Source of the DNA: 55-13 sp964501275 | GTDB taxonomy: Bacteria > Armatimonadota > Fimbriimonadia > Fimbriimonadales > Fimbriimonadaceae | NCBI GenBank assembly: GCA_964501275.1 | Contig: CAZCSP010000007.1 | Coordinates: 89,966-153,965 of the forward strand | Length of the DNA: 64,000 nucleotides | Direction of reading: 5' to 3' | Part shown: positions 1 to 8,218 of the stretch, in pieces | Layout: the number at the start of each line of letters is the position of its first letter | Position numbering within the stretch: position 1 is the first letter of the stretch | The notes under the pieces: generated by a model | What the model was told of the DNA's origin: nothing | Databases searched by the model: none | Seen by the model: only the letters and a program-made list of their open reading frames with translations | Translations under genes and position numbers: made by a program

Positions 1-8
1 CGTCATCC

Positions 9-411
9 ATGGCTCAGTACAACGAGCCTGGATATCATCTATTAGCCATCTCGGGCGGAGTTTGCAACTGCCCACCGAAAGCAGTCGGCACGCATAGCGG
101 CGCCACCTACGCGCCGACTGGGGGTTGACTAGCGACGCCCCTTGTCCTAACGATGGAGTACCCGTACCATGGAACCACTATGGAAGCCAACTCTATACCT
201 GGAGCCTTACCCCTCCGACAGGCACCTGCTATGCATGGGCAATCGTCTACGCAACAAGCAGCCCAACGTAATTATCCCCAAGTGTACGAATGGTAGAGTG
301 CTTGCGACGGTAAACCCGTATACTAGCGTTTTCATTGAACTCCCAGCCACCACTCCGTGTCCGACACCCGAGCCAATTGATCCTATTGAGGGGCCAACCC
401 TGGAGCCTTAG
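9..411 (+). pseudogene. Small Gly/Thr/Pro-rich protein, split over three frames
   Basis: No function recognised. Three consecutive frames each give protein-like sequence that joins well: 9-125 (begins MAQYNEPGYHLL), about 126-262 (contains GSQLYTWSLTPP) and about 262-411 (contains VLATVNPYTSVF, ends PIEGPTLEP). Each switch is a -1 step: at the G5 run 120-124 and at the CCC of 262-264. Restoring one G and one C gives one protein of about 135 residues with several Cys and a Pro-rich tail. An ATG-started fragment exists from 169 but its first third looks out of frame. The gene may begin before the window. The stop is 2 bp before the next gene, so the two look co-transcribed. Sequencing error or real decay cannot be told apart here. 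Confidence 0.5.
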
Positions 412-413
412 AA

Positions 414-1626
414 ATGTATGCGTCTAGTTTGTTCTTGTCTCTTATCATTGCCGGACAATCCACGCCGTCGCCTGCTCTGCAGGCAACTGCGGATACAAAG
501 GAGCGAATCGAAGTCTGGGGCCAAGCTCTGCAGAGGGCTTTGGCCAAGGACCCTAGGCCAATCATGGTCGACGTAGACTTAGCCCAAAGCCCGCCAGAAC
601 TGAAAAACCCGATTCGAGGTGTTAGCGAGGAGACGATCTATGCCGCTTGCTTAGGCCGGAACTATGTACAGTCCGGAACCGCGGTTGGCTTCTGCCGTCC
701 ACCTACCGCCATGTACGCGGTCGAGTCGGGATTAAACCGAAGGGTTCTTGATGCGATTCTCTCGTTGGACCCAAGCACGATAAAAGGAACTTGGAAAAGG
801 AGTATCGCTACAGGATCTACCTATAAAGACCCAAGTTGCCTTTGCTCAAATTGCGTCTGAACTTCAGCCAGGGATGATAAATAGTCTTGTGGAAGGCGGC
901 GACTATCAGGTCAGTTTGGAAGCTTCGCCCGTCATCCAGTACATGGATCTCTCAGATAAATTGAAACACACGCTTCCGCTTCCGTCCAGTTCAAACCCCA
1001 TCCGTGGACAGGAAAGAAAGACCCCATCGGCAGGGTCTTCGCCCGCGCGCCCCACTGGCTTTCCCAATGTACCAAAAGAAGCCTTAGACTTTGGCTCCGG
1101 CGAACTGCTCTCACTGGCGCAGGCGCTATCTCGGGCGTCGAAGGTGTTCCAAGTCAACTTTAACTACGATAAACGGCTGTCTGGAACGGCCTTGTTTGTA
1201 AAAGGAAGTTGGTCGAGGGATTCCTTTGAAAAAATACTGGCCAAGGTGTACGACATCGCACCTCCAAAAGAGAAGCCCGGTGACTACCGGGCCAGCGAGT
1301 CGTTGCAAAGCCTTTTTTCAGGCCCGCTTGCCGAACTCTTGGACACAGAACTGTGGCCGAGTTCGGAGGAGATGCCGACCGCCAAGGAGTTGGTTAGTGG
1401 GAAAGAATGGTCCTATGGCGATCTGCAGGCAAAACATCCTCAGTGGGCTCAATATCTAGATCGTTCCGCTTTGGGTACGGGCACACGTGTGTCGATGAGA
1501 CTAGGTCTACAGCTAAATATACGAGGAAGCGGAGTTATTCCGCTTGCCAACGCGTCTGCAAAGAACGAGGTTCAATCTCTTCCTGTCATCACAAGGAACG
1601 AGGCAGCGTACATCATCGTTCCCTAG
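414..1626 (+). pseudogene. Secreted protein with N-terminal signal, one frameshift
   Basis: Function unknown. The first frame (414-860) starts with a hydrophobic signal-like segment (YASSLFLSLIIAG). It loses sense after residue 128, where the second frame, open from 784, continues with GVSLQDLPIKTQVAFAQ and runs to 1626. Removing one A from the A4 run at 795-798 fuses them into about 403 residues. The C-terminal part (KVFQVNFNYDKRL then a helix ending in EKIL) resembles the N-terminal module of the large secreted protein at 30922-33045, suggesting a shared STN/secretin-N-like fold; that is inference. It follows the broken gene at 9-411 by 2 bp. Confidence 0.55.
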
Positions 1627-1642
1627 AGTCTCTTGGTACCGC

Positions 1643-1702
1643 GTCGGTCCTGATGTATGGCGAAGCTACGGGCTTTACTGACATACTGGGACCGACTTTT
1701 TT
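1643..1702 (+). terminator. Intrinsic terminator after the secreted-protein gene
   Basis: GTCGGTCC (1643-1650) pairs with GGACCGAC (1689-1696). An inner GTATG/CATAC pairing shortens the loop, and six T (1697-1702) follow directly. It lies 16 bp after the stop at 1626 and separates this unit from rpsR. Confidence 0.6.
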
Positions 1703-1759
1703 CAGGTATCCTAGTTAGCCCGCGTCGGTCTTGTAGAGCCGCCGCGCCATGAAAGAACC

Positions 1760-2254
1760 ATGAGTGAAGAGACAACTACGCCGCAGAAACCGGAGGCCTC
1801 CAGTTCTGCCGAAGCCCAGGGCGGTAGGCCGAGCGCGCCTCGCGCAGACAAAGACACACCCTCAGAAGGTGGTCCCCGATTCAAGAACAAGCGTCGCCGC
1901 AAGGTGAGCTACCTGACCATCAACAAGATCGATTCGGTCGACTACAAGGAGATCAACATCCTTCGCCGATTCTTGAACGATCGAGGCAAGATTCTCCCCA
2001 GCCGCCAAACCGGGAACACCGCGAAGCAGCAGCGCATGATCGCCAGCGCGATCCGCAAAGCCCGCGAGATGGCCCTGCTCCCGTTTGTGGTGACCGAGAT
2101 GAGCGCTGAGCGACGCGAGTACACGCCGCGCCGAGATCGCTACCAGGATCGCGGCCCATCCCAGGCGCAGGCCGCGCAAGCACCGGCTCCGGCGGCTGCA
2201 CCAGCCCAGGCTCCGGCGGCGCCCGCCGAAGCTCCGGCTCCTGCGGCTGAGTGA
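1760..2254 (+). CDS. rpsR: 30S ribosomal protein bS18 with extended tails
   Basis: bS18 binds 16S rRNA next to bS6 on the small-subunit platform. The family core is clear at about residues 45-115, with VDYKEINILRRFL, GKILPSRQTGN and the RMIASAIRKARE helix. The usual protein is 75-90 residues; this one has 164. The extra length is a polar N-terminal tail and a C-terminal tail of about 40 residues made of Ala/Pro/Gln repeats, probably disordered. The usual partners rpsF, ssb and rplI are not adjacent, so the gene stands alone. It is followed at once by a long word-hairpin (2261-2350). Confidence 0.95.
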   Translation: MSEETTTPQKPEASSSAEAQGGRPSAPRADKDTPSEGGPRFKNKRRRKVSYLTINKIDSVDYKEINILRRFLNDRGKILPSRQTGNTAKQQRMIASAIRKAREMALLPFVVTEMSAERREYTPRRDRYQDRGPSQAQAAQAPAPAAAPAQAPAAPAEAPAPAAE

Positions 2255-2260
2255 AGGCGT

Positions 2261-2350
2261 TTGGCATTGGGTTCTAGGTTTTGGGGTTTGGGTTGGATCG
2301 GTCCGATCCGCCCGTCAAGCCTAACACCCAAAACCCAACGCCGAACACCC
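2261..2350. repeat. Word-hairpin: G/T-rich arm facing complementary arm
   Basis: The left arm (2261-2294) is a string of degenerate words such as TTGGGTT, TTTTGGGG and TTTGGG. The right arm (2316-2350) is built of their complements (CCTAACACCC, AAAACCCAACG). The apex is a palindrome, GGATCGGTCCGATCC (2295-2309). Related elements recur at 8219, 16567, 21804, 33776, 48762, 55497 and 63897. Confidence 0.6.
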
Positions 2351-2492
2351 TCTCCACCAATCCCTCACGCCCTCCTCTAGGTTCGCACACTCAAAAACCT
2401 CGCAAAAAGTGCAAAGATTGCCTAAAGACCCGGCCGAGATGAGCCACTATCTAAAATTGGGTTAGTCAGACCTGGGAGGAATACGAGGCAGG

Positions 2493-2717
2493 ATGCCGTT
2501 CATCGTCGGAGGTATAGCCGCAATGGCAGCATTGTTTGGCGGGATTCTGGCGGGGATCGATCCGGTCTCGTGTCTTACCCGGTCGTTGCTGGCATTTTTT
2601 CTGGGATGGATTGCGGCCCAAGTGTGGCAGGTCACTCTTATCCTGGTCGGCCAAAACCGAAGAACGGAAGTCGTTCTGGACGGGGAGGAAGGCGATGAAC
2701 AGATGCCGGCTGCCTAG
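2493..2717 (+). CDS. Small two-helix membrane protein upstream of fliA
   Basis: A protein of 74 residues with two hydrophobic stretches (about 3-22 and 32-52, the second containing LLAFFLGWIAAQVW) and an acidic C-terminus. A strong ribosome site (GGGAGGA, 2475-2481) supports the start. It sits 32 bp before the sigma-28 gene on the same strand, so it is probably co-transcribed. I do not recognise the family; the context suggests a motility-linked membrane protein. Confidence 0.7.
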   Translation: MPFIVGGIAAMAALFGGILAGIDPVSCLTRSLLAFFLGWIAAQVWQVTLILVGQNRRTEVVLDGEEGDEQMPAA

Positions 2718-2749
2718 TTTTTTGAGGATCGGGCTATAAAGAAGAAATT

Positions 2750-3526
2750 ATGCCGCTTACACCGGAGCAATTAAGTCGCGCTTGGCGAGAGTTCAAAGTC
2801 GAGGGTCATCCCACCGCCAGAGTCGAACTCATCAACCACTATTCCTACCTGGTCAAGATCACCGCGGGGCGACTGGTCACCAGCCTCCCGGGGGGATTGG
2901 ACCGCGAAGATCTGGTCGGGGCGGGCGTCATTGGGCTGATCAAGAGTGTCGACCAGTTCGACCCCAGTCGCGACGTCAAGTTTGAGACCTACGCCATCGC
3001 CCTCATCCGTGGCGCGATCTTGGAGATGCTGCGCGACGAAGACTGGGTTCCCCGCTCCATCCGCGAAAGGCTGAAGCAGCTCGACCGAGCCAACAGCGCC
3101 CTCGAAACCAAGCTCGGCTCGCCTCCCAACGACGGACAACTCGCCGAATACATGGGCATCACCGTCGGCGAAGTCAATGAACTCCAAGTCCGCGCGGGAC
3201 GCACCAATGTCTACTCGCTGGATGACATCCTCGGAACCAGCGAAGGCGACGACACCATGTCCTATATCGACCTAATCGAGGACGAGAACTCGAATCCAGG
3301 CGGCGAGGTAGAGGGCAAAGAGATCCGCCGAATCCTTTCCGCCGGCGTCGATAAGCTTCCCGACAGAGAGCGACTTGTAGTCGCTCTTTATTATTTTGAA
3401 GGTCTGACTTTCAAAGAGATTGGCCGCGTTCTGGGCGTTTCCGAGTCGCGCGTCTATCAACTTCACACCCAGGCGATGAACCGCCTGCGAAACTTCATGA
3501 GAGCGGAGGGCGCCGTCCACAGCTAA
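2750..3526 (+). CDS. fliA: RNA polymerase sigma factor FliA/WhiG family
   Basis: Alternative sigma-28-type factor that directs polymerase to flagellar and chemotaxis promoters. The 258 residues fit the family. Region 2 has DREDLVGAGVIGLI and FDPSRDVKFETYA; region 3 has LEMLRDEDWVPRSIRE; region 4 has LPDRERLVVALYY and the helix-turn-helix LTFKEIGRVLGVSESRVYQ. It sits between two small genes. No other flagellar gene lies in the window, so the regulon is elsewhere; the chemoreceptor at 37193-38776 is a plausible client. WhiG-like use outside motility cannot be excluded. Confidence 0.92.
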   Translation: MPLTPEQLSRAWREFKVEGHPTARVELINHYSYLVKITAGRLVTSLPGGLDREDLVGAGVIGLIKSVDQFDPSRDVKFETYAIALIRGAILEMLRDEDWVPRSIRERLKQLDRANSALETKLGSPPNDGQLAEYMGITVGEVNELQVRAGRTNVYSLDDILGTSEGDDTMSYIDLIEDENSNPGGEVEGKEIRRILSAGVDKLPDRERLVVALYYFEGLTFKEIGRVLGVSESRVYQLHTQAMNRLRNFMRAEGAVHS

Positions 3527-3548
3527 AGATGGACGCCGCCGAAAGGCG

Positions 3549-3773
3549 ATGGGCCAAGTCGATCGAATTCCACCCGTCAGCCCGGCGCTTCTGCAAACGC
3601 AGACGTCGGACGGCATCCAGATGCGAAAGGAAGGTCGCGAACAATCGGGCGATAAACCGCCTAAGCACGACCAGTTGGAACTGCACGACTCGGAAGAGCC
3701 GGCCGAAGAGGTCGCCGTGTCGGAGAAAGTGGTCGAACTCTTTCCTGAACACGGCCTCGACCTTACAGCCTAG
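3549..3773 (+). CDS. Small acidic protein downstream of fliA
   Basis: A protein of 74 residues beginning MGQVDRIPPVSP, then a polar, Glu-rich tail without membrane segments. The gene starts 23 bp after the fliA stop and shares its codon style, so it probably belongs to the same transcript. Function unknown; short proteins opening with an RI.PV.P motif are common in flagellar clusters, but this is only a resemblance. Confidence 0.55.
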   Translation: MGQVDRIPPVSPALLQTQTSDGIQMRKEGREQSGDKPPKHDQLELHDSEEPAEEVAVSEKVVELFPEHGLDLTA

Positions 3774-4140
3774 CAGTTTGTGTTTAGATTCAGCTTCCAA
3801 CCGCACCGCGCCATGGTGAGCGAGAGCGGCCCGAATGTTTTGTTTTTGTAGAGCGTTCTATGTCGCGAAGTCGAACCACCTCCCCAACTTGCAGGTTGGT
3901 CAAAAGCTACGAGCGGGTGAAGTCCTTCGACTCGTGACGAGCATGCAGCTTTCCTGCAAGCTTCTTCTGGCTCGCTCAGGATAACGCCGCGCGGGGTTCG
4001 CGAATCTACATACAAGCTCTAAAAAAAAGTCGCTGGCACGATTCTTGATCAAACTCTGTTGACATAAAACGGACTTCCGCGCAATAGGCTTATCCGGCCT
4101 GCGCTGGTATCCTTTTACGATAGGAAACTGAGGAGAGAAT
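3774..4140. other. Intergenic stretch with short hairpins and promoter-like sequence
   Basis: No gene seen. It holds a hairpin CCAAC-TTGCAG-GTTGG (3884-3899) and a degenerate stretch reading like CTTCGACTC...GCTCAGGATAAC (about 3927-3983). A promoter candidate for the following gene is TTGACA (4059-4064), with weak -10 matches near 4082-4091. A Shine-Dalgarno GAGGAG precedes the TTG start at 4141. Confidence 0.45.
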
Positions 4141-5205
4141 TTGATCAAGAAATCCCTTATTGGTATCGGCATTTTGTCGCTTGCGATGGTCGGCTGCAAC
4201 AAAGACGGCGGCTCCGGCGAAGTACTTGCAATCGTCAACGGACAAACGATTCCCATGTCCGACTACTTCAAAACCATGGAGCGCAAGGGTCGCTTGACGG
4301 CTCTGGTTAATCCCCAGGGTCTGGCCGTCGATCCGGGCAGCGGACGAGTGGGACCTCAGATCACCGTGGTAGAACCTCGCCCATCCCTCGCTTTCCAGGC
4401 TCTCCAAGAATGCATCGCAAACGAGATCATCCGCCAAGTCGCGAAGGACGAGAGCGTTTTCCCCGCGCCCGAAGATGTGGAGAAAGAGATCAAGCTGGAG
4501 GAAGAGCGTGATCCCAACTACGTCAAGAACCTTAGCCAAGAGGGCCTTTCGATCGACCAGATAAAGAGTGAACTCGGACTCCGCCTCGCCAGGCTGAATC
4601 TTCAGGGCAAAGGAGTGACCGTTACCGATGCGGACGTGGACGCCTATGTGAAGGAAAACCCGGTCGCCTTTACCCAGCCCGCCACCGCCGACCTCCAATA
4701 CATCGAGGTTGCCAATGAGAAGAATCGTGATGCGGCAGAAAAGGAGTTGAAGGAAGGTCAGATGTTCCCCGCCGTCGCCCAGCATTACAGCATCCAGCCT
4801 AGCGGCAAGGACGTTCAATTCCGGTTCCCAGTGCGAGTGATCTCCCAAATGGCGCCCGCGCTCCAGAAACTGGTCGCCGAAACGAAGGAATTTACCGCCA
4901 CCAAGTGGGTCTACGACGACGGCAACAAGCACTGGTTTAAGTTCTATGTTCAAAAGAAGACCAAGGCCCAGCCAGTCCAGATGAACAACTACCTGCGCCA
5001 GATGGTTAAGCGCGAGCTTCAGAGAACAAAAGGCACCCGCGCCAACGACCCCAACAAGCGCATTGCCGACAAACTTAAGACGGCCAAGATCGAGATCAAG
5101 GTCAAGTACCTGGAAGAGCCTTGGAAGAAGGCCTACGCCGAACTCACCAAGCCGCAGGAAGACCAAAAACCCGCCGAAGGCGCAGCTCCCGCCGCCAACC
5201 CATAA
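4141..5205 (+). CDS. Parvulin-like foldase lipoprotein (PrsA/SurA type)
   Basis: Predicted envelope peptidyl-prolyl isomerase or chaperone. The N-terminus is a lipoprotein signal ending in the lipobox LAMVGC, so Cys19 would be lipidated; LspA at 16054 could process it. Next come AIVNGQTIPMSDYF, typical of the SurA/PrsA N-terminal domain, a helical region, and a divergent parvulin segment at about 165-290 (ADLQYIEVANEKN). The C-terminus is Pro/Ala-rich. The TTG start follows GAGGAG. It is monocistronic and ends before a strong hairpin (5228-5257). A second parvulin-like protein is at 22647-24395. Confidence 0.8.
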   Translation: MIKKSLIGIGILSLAMVGCNKDGGSGEVLAIVNGQTIPMSDYFKTMERKGRLTALVNPQGLAVDPGSGRVGPQITVVEPRPSLAFQALQECIANEIIRQVAKDESVFPAPEDVEKEIKLEEERDPNYVKNLSQEGLSIDQIKSELGLRLARLNLQGKGVTVTDADVDAYVKENPVAFTQPATADLQYIEVANEKNRDAAEKELKEGQMFPAVAQHYSIQPSGKDVQFRFPVRVISQMAPALQKLVAETKEFTATKWVYDDGNKHWFKFYVQKKTKAQPVQMNNYLRQMVKRELQRTKGTRANDPNKRIADKLKTAKIEIKVKYLEEPWKKAYAELTKPQEDQKPAEGAAPAANP

Positions 5206-5227
5206 GCTGGGCTCGGTTCCTGATCAC

Positions 5228-5257
5228 AATGCCCCTTTCCCGGTGGAAAGGGGCATT
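5228..5257 (+). terminator. Hairpin terminator after the foldase gene
   Basis: A perfect 13 bp stem: AATGCCCCTTTCC (5228-5240), loop CGGT, then the exact complement (5245-5257). No T-run follows, so it may act as an mRNA end-protecting hairpin or a bidirectional terminator. Confidence 0.6.
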
Positions 5258-5260
5258 GCT

Positions 5261-5289
5261 GTAGGCGGAGAATGCATTGTGTCGCCGTC
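5261..5289 (+). repeat. Repeat family A, copy 1 (variant)
   Basis: A copy of a 29 bp element whose consensus begins GTAGGCGGCGGATGCAT and ends TGTGCCGCCGTC. GGCGGC and GCCGCC form a stem around a loop containing ATGCAT. This copy has GGCGGAGAATGCAT and TGTCGCC changes. It lies between the foldase terminator and the tmRNA 3' end. Confidence 0.65.
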
Positions 5290-5338
5290 CTCTGGAATGA
5301 TGCGGTGAGTCAGACGACCTCAATCAGGTTCAAAGTCT

Positions 5339-5697
5339 TGGTGGAGGCGGGGAGAATTGAACTCCCTTCCAAAACTGTCGGCCCTTCAGTTAAACCACGA
5401 GCGTCTCCCCTGTACTTTTTCTCGACGGCGATCTATCCCGGGGCCGGCTGATCGCTCGCTCAGTCTGGTTTGTTTAGTTAGACTAGCTACAGACGGAAGC
5501 CGACCTAACGATCCGGATTTTATTAGACCCGAACTCTCCCCTACCGGCTCGAGGAGGGCGGATCTCGCTGGCTATTTAGGCAGCGAAGGCGTAATTGTTG
5601 TTCGCAACTACTTTTTTTCTCGTTTTTGACGTGGCCAACGAGAATCCACGGCTCGCAACCGAAAGTCGAACCAGCTCTGTCGAACCCGTTCGCCCCC
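5339..5697 (-). ncRNA. ssrA: Transfer-messenger RNA (tmRNA)
   Basis: Ribosome-rescue RNA of 359 nt. The 5' end GGGGGCG (5697-5691) pairs with the 3' acceptor CGCCTCC, followed by A and an encoded CCA (5341-5339). The T-arm is GGGAG-TTCAATT-CTCCC. Just before the tag comes TTGGCCACGTCAAAAAC and then AAAAAAAGTAGTTGCG, closely matching E. coli. The tag frame (5605-5579, stop TAA 5578-5576) encodes ANNNYAFAA, 9 codons where E. coli has 10 (ANDENYALAA). It would supply stalled ribosomes with an Ala-charged tRNA-like end and a degradation tag. Its partner smpB is not in the window. Confidence 0.95.
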
Positions 5698-5752
5698 GTT
5701 GTCAATAGTATAGAACGTCGGCGGGTGAGGCGGCGTTCCGTAGGTAGGACCA

Positions 5753-5867
5753 CCCCTGGGATCGCCGAATTCATTCGGCACACCTGTAGTTGGAAGCATC
5801 TTGGACCATGAAACGCAAGCAGGATCAAGCTACAAGAGGCGCCGAATGAATTCGGCGATCCCAGGGG
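5753..5867. repeat. 27 bp inverted repeat with nested palindromes
   Basis: The left arm (5753-5779) starts CCCCTGGGATCGCC and ends in GCCGAATTCATTCGGC. The right arm (5841-5867) is its exact reverse complement. Each arm holds its own palindrome with an ATTCAT core. About 60 bp of unrelated sequence separates them. The element lies between ssrA and the MFS-HEAT gene stop; the same palindrome recurs at 34749, 34859 and 34951. Confidence 0.7.
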
Positions 5868-5871
5868 GAAA

Positions 5872-8196
5872 CTACCCTACCGTCAAACCTGCCGCTACCA
5901 GGAAGGACTCTTCGATCTCGGCTTCGGCCAGTTGGCGCATCGCGTCGGTGGGGGTGACTTTGAGCAAGGTGCGGAGGGCTTTGGCTTCTTCTCCGCTTCC
6001 AAACTGGTCCAACGCCGACCGCACCCGCTTGTTGGCTTTGATCGCGGGTTGGAGCATGGCGAGGAGGGCTTCGTCTCTTTGAAAACCTTCGACCAGCATC
6101 AGCCGATAGACCTGGGTCTCGACTCCCAGGAGCTTGGCGATGCCGAGGAGGCACCGGCGGCGGGTTGTTTTGGTTCTCTGCTTCTTGGCCTCTAGCAGCA
6201 GGGGGGGGAGGTCTTCCTCGGTCCCGACTGAGCCCAGAGCGTAGACAAGTTCGCTCGCCGCCTCGTCCTCGTAGTAGGCCAGGGCCTGCCGAACGTAAGG
6301 GAGAGCGTCCTTCAGGTCCAGTTCCGAAACCGCCTCCGCCGCCGCGATGCGGACGCTCGGGTGGGGGTCGAAGAGGGCGTCGTAGATGGCGGCCCCGGCG
6401 TCGCGGGCTTCCAACATTCGCAAAGCCTGGATACTGGACCGACGCAAGTCAGGGTCGCCCACCTCTTGAGCGGCGGAGGTGAGGGCTTCGATGGCATCGG
6501 GACTGCCCAGCCGCCCCAGACTCTTAGCCGCCGCCCGCCTGAGGAGAGAGCGCGGACTCTGGAGCAGCTGGACCAGGGTCGGCACTGCATGGGCGCTCTC
6601 CAGTTCGCCCAGGGCCTCCACGGTCTCTTCCTCGATCAGGTCGGGGTGTTGCTCGATGTGGCTCACGAGATGCTCTGCTAGGCGCGCATCCCCCAGCCTC
6701 GCCAACGCCCTGGCCGCATTCCGCCTCACCCGAGGCGAAGGGTCGCCCAATGCCTTGACGATCTCGTCGCTGGCCAAGGAGAAACCTTGAGTCCCCACGC
6801 GCTGGATCGCCTCGGCCCGGGTCTGAACATCGGCGCTGGTGGAGAGCGACCGCATCGCCCGCATCCCCTTAGGCGTCACTTTTCTCAAGTCGCGAAGGGT
6901 CTTCTGTACCCGGCTGGAGCCCTCCTCCTTCACGGGTGCGATAAAGATCACCGCCACCGCCCGCAGAATCACTACGCAAAGGAAGATGACCTTATAAGCC
7001 TGCTCGGGAGGCATAAAGCCACGAAGCCGCGACATCAATTCGGCGCTGACCAATGGGGCTAAACCGCTGATGAGGCTTTGAATAGCCAGGCCGGAGCCAA
7101 TAAAGCTAGCCCGGTCATCGGTCTTGGCGGTGGCGAGCAGGAGGTTGAACTGGGTGACCGCCACTCCGCACCAGAAGATACCCATGACCAAGTGGCTGGT
7201 CACCAGAACTACGATGCTAAAAGTCAGGTTGTCGGGCCGCGTCGCCAACCAGCCTGCCGGACTGATCGCGATCCCTATTCCCGCCAGAATCAAGCAGGGC
7301 TTGTTGCCATAGCGGTCGGCGAGGAACCCCCACAGCTTGGAACTCGCCATCGTGGTTGCCGCTTGGCACAGGATGCACACCTGAATCCAAACAAACGGCA
7401 TCCGGAGGCTCTCCAGGGCAAAGGCGGAATAGAGGTTTCCAGCAAAAGTCTGGCCCAGGAAGAAGACGGCGAGGAAGATCAGAACCTTGCGGAAATCGCG
7501 GTCTCGGAAGGGAGCGGCAAAGGTGCTGAGCCCCTCTCGCACACTTTGGCGAACCACCTTCGGCCGCTCCAGGTCCCGCATCCTCATAAAGAAGAAGAAG
7601 CTGAGCCCCGCGCAGACCAGTCCGAGACCGTACACCACCGAGTAGCCGATTGCCTCTTGATCCACCGACTTGAAATGGTCGAGCAGGAAGCCTCCCAGCA
7701 ACCCAACCGCCGCCCCGATTCCGGTGCCGATGGCATGGCGTCGGGAGAAGTACCAGCCGCGCGAGTTGGTCGGCACCAACTCCGCCAGCCAATCGTTATA
7801 GGTGGAGTTCACCAGGGAGACGCTGAAAGCGCCGATAGAGACGCAGGCGAACAGGATGAAAAGGCGAAGCTCGTTAGCCCAAGCAAGCAAGGGCAGGAAG
7901 GCAACCGGCAGGTACATCAGCCGCCAAACAACCCCACCCGGAGCTACAAACCGCTTGTAACTGGGAACCCGCTTGGCAATGATGGCGCCGGGAATCTGCG
8001 AGATACCCAACGCCGCCGGAACGGAGGTCAGGAACCCGATCCACAAGTCCCCTCCACCCAGGAGCTTGACGAAGCCAACCAGGAACGCGCCCGTGACAAG
8101 GGTGATGAATGCTGTGGAAAAAGCGACGTCCAAGTTGGCAACCCGCAACGTCTGGAGCGTCTCCATTCGCGTCGGCGGATTGTTTCGATCGGGCAC
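5872..8196 (-). CDS. MFS-type membrane protein fused to C-terminal HEAT repeats
   Basis: A 774-residue protein. Residues about 15-425 hold roughly twelve hydrophobic segments with MFS-like loops (WYFSRRHAIGTGIGAAVGLL; SSKLWGFLADRYGNKPCLI). Residues about 450-774 are soluble helical pairs of HEAT/PBS-lyase type, for example DPSPRVRRNAARALARLG, SPRSLLRRAAAKSLGRLG and DPHPSVRIAAAEAVSEL. The first part suggests a solute transporter; the second a cytoplasmic protein-binding or regulatory scaffold. The substrate is unknown. The gene stands alone downstream of nothing obvious; its 3' end abuts the inverted repeat at 5753-5867. The fusion is uncommon in my experience. Confidence 0.85.
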   Translation of the reverse strand: MPDRNNPPTRMETLQTLRVANLDVAFSTAFITLVTGAFLVGFVKLLGGGDLWIGFLTSVPAALGISQIPGAIIAKRVPSYKRFVAPGGVVWRLMYLPVAFLPLLAWANELRLFILFACVSIGAFSVSLVNSTYNDWLAELVPTNSRGWYFSRRHAIGTGIGAAVGLLGGFLLDHFKSVDQEAIGYSVVYGLGLVCAGLSFFFFMRMRDLERPKVVRQSVREGLSTFAAPFRDRDFRKVLIFLAVFFLGQTFAGNLYSAFALESLRMPFVWIQVCILCQAATTMASSKLWGFLADRYGNKPCLILAGIGIAISPAGWLATRPDNLTFSIVVLVTSHLVMGIFWCGVAVTQFNLLLATAKTDDRASFIGSGLAIQSLISGLAPLVSAELMSRLRGFMPPEQAYKVIFLCVVILRAVAVIFIAPVKEEGSSRVQKTLRDLRKVTPKGMRAMRSLSTSADVQTRAEAIQRVGTQGFSLASDEIVKALGDPSPRVRRNAARALARLGDARLAEHLVSHIEQHPDLIEEETVEALGELESAHAVPTLVQLLQSPRSLLRRAAAKSLGRLGSPDAIEALTSAAQEVGDPDLRRSSIQALRMLEARDAGAAIYDALFDPHPSVRIAAAEAVSELDLKDALPYVRQALAYYEDEAASELVYALGSVGTEEDLPPLLLEAKKQRTKTTRRRCLLGIAKLLGVETQVYRLMLVEGFQRDEALLAMLQPAIKANKRVRSALDQFGSGEEAKALRTLLKVTPTDAMRQLAEAEIEESFLVAAGLTVG

Positions 8197-8218
8197 CCGT
8201 TAATTGTGATCTGTTCTG

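Noticed and set aside
4090..5166. Long open frame (358 codons) antisense to the parvulin lipoprotein
   Set aside because: Hydrophobic, Leu/Val/Gly-rich sequence without motifs; it mirrors a real gene with signal, lipobox and ribosome site. High GC keeps antisense frames open.
5339..5410. Apparent tRNA on the minus strand with a good T-arm and CCA
   Set aside because: The anticodon and D arms do not fold. The sequence is the 3' tRNA-like part of tmRNA, whose 5' half and tag frame lie at 5697-5576.
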